Shown here in pieces: positions 60,755 through 64,000 of a stretch of DNA of 64,000 bases (within the stretch, counting starts at the first letter, position 1; each line of letters begins with the position of its first letter). A program made the position numbers and the translations under genes. Origin of the DNA: Devosia sediminis (lineage in GTDB: Bacteria > Pseudomonadota > Alphaproteobacteria > Rhizobiales > Devosiaceae); contig NZ_JAEKMH010000003.1 of the NCBI RefSeq assembly GCF_016411825.1, forward strand, positions 248,001 through 312,000. The letters are read 5' to 3'. The notes beneath the pieces are model-generated. The model had not been told where the DNA came from. It ran no database searches and was given only the letters and a program-made list of their open reading frames with translations.

Positions 60755-61693
60755 TTAAGTGCCCGCTGCGGTTAACAGTCTGTTAGCATTTTCGGGCAGC
60801 GCCAGGCGCACGCCCCGCACCAGGCTCTCGACCTGTTCGACCGACGTTGCCGAGGCGATGGGGGCGCTGACACCCTCCTGCGCCACGAGCCAGGCCAGTG
60901 CGACCTCGGCTGGGGTAGCCTTTAGCTCCTTGCCGACGTCGTCCAAAGCCTTGAGGATTTTCAGTCCCTTATCGTTGAGATACTGCCCGGCGCCGCCGCC
61001 ACGCGGCGATTTGCCGAGGTCGGCTTCATTCCGGTACTTGCCCGTGAGGAAGCCCGAGGCGAGGCTGTAATAGACGATCGAACCCACTTCATTTTCAATG
61101 AGATAGGGTTTCAGCGCCTCGAACTCGGCGCGGTCGTAGAGGTTGAAACGGTTCTGCGTTACCTCATAGCGCGGCAGCGATTTGATGATCGCCGTCTGCT
61201 GCGCATCGCGCATCATCTCGGCAGTATAATTGGAGGCGCCGATGGTCCGCACTTTGCCCGAGCGGATGAGGACGTCATAGGCTTCCAGCGTTTCCTCGTG
61301 GCTCGCCTGGTCATCCGGCCAGTGGCTGAAATAGAGGTCGACATAGTCGGTCTGCAGGCGCCTGAGCGACGCCTCGATGCTCTCCTTGATCGCATCGGGC
61401 TTGAGGCCCCCCGGCTTCTTGCCCGAATTGACCTTGGTGATGATGTGGACGCTGTCCCGATTGCCCCGGGCCTTGAGCCACTTGCCGATGATCGTCTCGC
61501 TCATGCCCGGCGGATTTCCCGGCACCCAGTTGGGATAGCCTTCGGCCGTGTCGATGGCGGTAAAGCCCGCATCCACATAGGCGTCGAGAATGTCGAAACC
61601 CTTGGCTTCGTCCACGGTCCAGCCGAACACATTGCCGCCCAGCACCAGGGGCTCGATCACCAGTTCGCTGCGGCCAAGGGGGCGACGGTTCAT
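60755..61693 (-). CDS. Aldo/keto reductase (312 aa)
   Basis: TIM-barrel NADP reductase. Asp in AIDTAEGYPNW, Lys in IITKVNSG, His in DLYFSHWPDDQ. The N-terminus RRPLGRSELVIEPLVLGGNVFGW is typical of AKR11-like enzymes. ATG 61693 overlaps the stop of the secreted-protein gene by 4 bases, so it is the last of a three-gene operon. Confidence 0.88.
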   Translation of the reverse strand: MNRRPLGRSELVIEPLVLGGNVFGWTVDEAKGFDILDAYVDAGFTAIDTAEGYPNWVPGNPPGMSETIIGKWLKARGNRDSVHIITKVNSGKKPGGLKPDAIKESIEASLRRLQTDYVDLYFSHWPDDQASHEETLEAYDVLIRSGKVRTIGASNYTAEMMRDAQQTAIIKSLPRYEVTQNRFNLYDRAEFEALKPYLIENEVGSIVYYSLASGFLTGKYRNEADLGKSPRGGGAGQYLNDKGLKILKALDDVGKELKATPAEVALAWLVAQEGVSAPIASATSVEQVESLVRGVRLALPENANRLLTAAGT

Positions 61694-62223
61694 TCTCTGT
61701 CTCCTTCATCCATTTCGGTTTCAACGTCCTGGACGGCGTTTTGTTCGCCCGCCGGCGCACGCGGCGCGCACCAGTGCAGGGCCTCGGCGATGGCAGTGAA
61801 GGAGCCGGAAAGGCCGATCAGGGCAAAGCCGTCCTCCGCATCGTCCTCGTGGCGAAGGTAGACGAACGTGCCGTGGCGCAGTCCGTCGAGCAGCCAGCCG
61901 TCCTGGTCCAGGAGGCGTCCGCCATAGGGCCCGCCGGCCTCGGCGACAAGACTGCGGGTTTCCCGGTCGAGGGTGAATTCCCACGCTCCCGCCACCCCGC
62001 CAACGCGGCTCGAATGGACATGGACGCCGGTCGAGAAATCGTCCTCGCAGCGCACGGCAAGGCAGGTGTAGTTGCCCGCTTCGGACTCCTGGCTGCAGCC
62101 GAGGCTGGCCCGGTCGCCCTCGCCCGGCAGGTGTGAATAGTGCCAGCCTGGCTCCTGCGACAGCGCGGGCCCGGCACACAGCGCCAGCATGGCGATCAAC
62201 GCTTTGGCTGGATGAGATCCCAT
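61690..62223 (-). CDS. Hypothetical secreted protein (177 aa)
   Basis: Unrecognised. Signal peptide MGSHPAKALIAMLALCAGPA..LSQ; mature part with Cys pairs (LGCSQES, YTCLAVRCED, HWCAPRA) and an acidic tail. Starts inside the VOC gene (28-base overlap) and ends in the AKR start, so it is translated with both. Confidence 0.6.
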   Translation of the reverse strand: MGSHPAKALIAMLALCAGPALSQEPGWHYSHLPGEGDRASLGCSQESEAGNYTCLAVRCEDDFSTGVHVHSSRVGGVAGAWEFTLDRETRSLVAEAGGPYGGRLLDQDGWLLDGLRHGTFVYLRHEDDAEDGFALIGLSGSFTAIAEALHWCAPRAPAGEQNAVQDVETEMDEGDRE

Positions 62224-62588
62224 TTTGTCCCGTAGAGGTCGACGAAGACCGCCACAGAACCATAGGGCTCGTGGCGAGGGTCTTCGAGAAAGGTGACACC
62301 CGCTTCGACCATACGCTTGTAGTCGGCGGCGAAGCTGTCGGTTTCGAGAAACAGCATGACGCGTCCGCCGGCCTGCCGGCCGATCACGGCCGCCTGCTCG
62401 GGGCCATCCGCCCGCGCCAGCAGGAGCCGCGCACCGGACCCGCCCGGGGGCGCCAGAAGCACCCAGCGCTTGCCCGAACCCATGTCCACATCTTCGAGTA
62501 ATGCGAAACCGACGGCATCGCGATAAAAGGCGATCGCTTCATCATAATCGGCGACGACAAGGGCAATGGTTGCAATGGCTTGGCTCAT
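62196..62588 (-). CDS. VOC (glyoxalase-like) family protein (130 aa)
   Basis: Vicinal oxygen chelate fold: ATIALVVADYDEAIAFYRDAVGFALLED, RVMLFLETDSFAADYKRM, EPYGSVAVFVDLYGTKWDLIQP. Such proteins bind a divalent metal and act as glyoxalases, dioxygenases or resistance proteins; the His ligand of the first half is missing here (IALVVADYD), so catalysis is uncertain. First gene of the operon. Confidence 0.82.
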   Translation of the reverse strand: MSQAIATIALVVADYDEAIAFYRDAVGFALLEDVDMGSGKRWVLLAPPGGSGARLLLARADGPEQAAVIGRQAGGRVMLFLETDSFAADYKRMVEAGVTFLEDPRHEPYGSVAVFVDLYGTKWDLIQPKR

Positions 62589-62698
62589 GCAGCCATGCTG
62601 GCGCGTGCAAATGAAACGGTCAAGCTGCGCAATTTTTGATCGAACGGTTCGAGAAAAAACCGTCCATTCCTGTGGAATTGTCTTTAGGGCGTCACGTG

Positions 62699-62716
62699 AT
62701 TGACCAACTGGTCAAT
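62699..62716. promoter_or_regulatory. Palindrome ATTGACCA-AC-TGGTCAAT
   Basis: Perfect inverted repeat 103 bases before the substrate-binding protein gene. Its TGGTC half-sites resemble those of FadR-type GntR regulators. Confidence 0.5.
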
Positions 62717-62818
62717 GATTCCCGTTGCGCTCCCCCGAATTCTACGCTTTTGTGTCGCCCAAGCCTCCGGCACTGAGGGTGCTGAGAAGGCGTAAAGTCA
62801 AGGAACGGGAGATTTCCA

Positions 62819-64000
62819 ATGCATTCTTCACTGACCCGCATTGCGGCGGTACTTGTTGCCTCCACGATGCTCGCCGGTGTTGCGAACGCCGAAACGATCC
62901 GCTGGGCGCGCTCGTCTGACGCGCTGACGCTGGATCCGCATTCGCAGAACCAGGGCAATACGCACACCCTGGCCCACCACATCTACGAGACCCTTTTGGG
63001 CCGTGACAATGACGGCAATCTGACACCGCGCCTGGCGACCGAATGGGCGCTCAAGGAAGGCGACGACACCGTCTGGGTGTTCAAGCTGCGCGAAGGCGTC
63101 AAGTTCCACGACGGTGCCGATTTCACCGCCGAGGACGTGGTCTACTCGATCACCCGCGCCAAGAGCGAATTCTCCAACATGAAGCAGCTCCACGCCGAAG
63201 TGGAGTCGGTGACCGCCGTCGACGACTACACCGTCGAGTTCCAGATGGCCGGCCCGTCGCTCATCTACCCGAACAACCTCACCAACACCTTCATCATGGA
63301 CAAGACCTGGTCGGAAGCCAACGACCTCGACACCGTCCAGGATTTCGCTTCGGGCGCCACCAACTATTCCGTGCTGAACACCAACGGCACCGGCCCCTAT
63401 ACCCTGGTGTCGCGTGAAGTCGACGTGAAGACCGTGCTCACCGCCAATCCGGAATGGTGGGGCGACGCTCCGGCCGTGACCGACATCGAATATGTCGTCA
63501 TTGCCGACGCCCAGACCCGCATTTCGGCCCTGCTCTCGGGCGAAATCGACATCGTCCAGGACGTGCCGCCGCAGGACATCGAGCGCCTCTCTTCAACCGA
63601 AGGCTTCAAGGTCGAAACCGGCCCGGAAAACCGCGTCATCTACTTCGGCTACAAGGTGAGCGAAGAACCGCTGGCCTCGTCCAATGTCACCGACAAGAAT
63701 CCGCTGAGCGACCCCAAGGTGCGTGAAGCCTTCGAGCTGGCGCTCGATCGCGATGCCATCAAGCAGGTCGTGATGCGTGGCCAGTCGATCCCGACTGGCG
63801 TCGCCAACCCGCCCTTCGTCGCTGGCTGGACCGAAGAACTCGACGCCTATCCGGCGCCGGACGTGGAAAAGGCCAAGGCTCTCCTGGCTGAAGCCGGTTA
63901 CCCCGATGGCTTCTCGATCACGCTCGACACGCCGAACAACCGCTATGTCAACGACGAAGCGATCTCGACGGCCTATGTCGGCATGCTCGGCCAGATCGGT
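62819..64000 (+). CDS. ABC transporter substrate-binding protein, SBP_bac_5 (cut by window end)
   Basis: First 394 residues of a peptide/nickel/sugar-type binding protein. Signal peptide MHSSLTRIAAVLVASTMLAG ending VANA. Family motif ETIRWARSSDALTLDPHSQN, YETLLGRDNDGNLTPRLATEW, and LREGVKFHDGADFTAEDVVYSI. GGGAG lies about 8 bases before ATG 62819. Permease and ATPase genes are expected beyond the window. Confidence 0.92.
   Translation, partial: MHSSLTRIAAVLVASTMLAGVANAETIRWARSSDALTLDPHSQNQGNTHTLAHHIYETLLGRDNDGNLTPRLATEWALKEGDDTVWVFKLREGVKFHDGADFTAEDVVYSITRAKSEFSNMKQLHAEVESVTAVDDYTVEFQMAGPSLIYPNNLTNTFIMDKTWSEANDLDTVQDFASGATNYSVLNTNGTGPYTLVSREVDVKTVLTANPEWWGDAPAVTDIEYVVIADAQTRISALLSGEIDIVQDVPPQDIERLSSTEGFKVETGPENRVIYFGYKVSEEPLASSNVTDKNPLSDPKVREAFELALDRDAIKQVVMRGQSIPTGVANPPFVAGWTEELDAYPAPDVEKAKALLAEAGYPDGFSITLDTPNNRYVNDEAISTAYVGMLGQIG

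Noticed and set aside
1..64000. tRNA or rRNA genes
   Set aside because: I scanned the intergenic gaps for T-loop GGTTCGA-type blocks and rRNA motifs and found none; a tRNAscan run would settle it.

Overview
The window is about 64 kb of dense, GC-rich alphaproteobacterial chromosome. It reads like a Hyphomicrobiales (Rhizobiales) genome, most likely Devosia or a relative. This rests on a RirA-type iron regulator, an MbfA iron exporter preceded by Irr/ICE-like boxes, an RpoE-ChrR sigma/anti-sigma pair, MmcB, TadE/TadG pilins, ATGA start/stop overlaps and dispersed GC-rich intergenic palindromes. Genus assignment is inference. Both end genes are cut by the window edge. I saw no rRNA, tRNA, CRISPR array, transposase or integrase.

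Layout: 0-4 kb, three related MFS transporters with an MmcB nuclease-fold gene and an SMP-30 sugar lactonase. 4-9 kb (mostly minus), rbfA-truB, a secreted protein, a 2-hydroxyacid dehydrogenase, an SH3b protein and an FhuF-like reductase. 9-11 kb, TadE/TadG proteins. 11-20 kb, Gfo/Idh oxidoreductase, Rrf2 plus flavoprotein pair, a DUF559 nuclease flanked by repeats, aldo-keto reductase, trhO, then two convergent toxin-antitoxin modules (brnTA, higBA) and a LysR. 20-23 kb, LytTR membrane regulator, DUF2306, hydrolase and mbfA. 23-27 kb, a copper operon (membrane protein, YcnI, CopC-CopD, PCuAC, SCO1). 27-34 kb, D-amino acid dehydrogenase, a large acidic Gly/Asp-rich secreted protein, LysR, extensin-like protein and lepA.

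The stand-out region is 34.98-38.5 kb, an AT-richer island with two overlapping reverse transcriptase genes. Order, sizes and motifs fit the anti-phage DRT type 3 system (Drt3a + Drt3b). Just downstream on the same strand I find a candidate DRT3 non-coding RNA. An 11-bp long-range stem (GAAACGATCCG with CGGATCGTTTC) closes a domain of about 130 nt, and ACACAC lies just inside its 3' arm. From memory, DRT3 uses an ACACAC RNA template to make repeat DNA; I could not check this here.

Further on: cspA with hairpin repeats (39-40 kb). A photo-oxidative stress cluster (40-45 kb: SDR, DUF2177, chrR, rpoE, FAD oxidoreductase, DUF1365) has two divergent promoters of identical form, TGATCY-N18-TATCTG. 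Sugar/glycerate metabolism follows at 45-47 kb, then a phosphonate fragment (DUF1045, phnM, phnN) without the C-P lyase core. Next come a LacI gene, an ABC-F ATPase (uup), rirA, an HU/IHF protein, and an alpha-mannosidase/ROK/LacI locus with a perfect 14-bp palindrome as probable operator. A VOC-secreted protein-aldo/keto reductase operon and the start of a peptide/sugar ABC binding-protein gene close the window.
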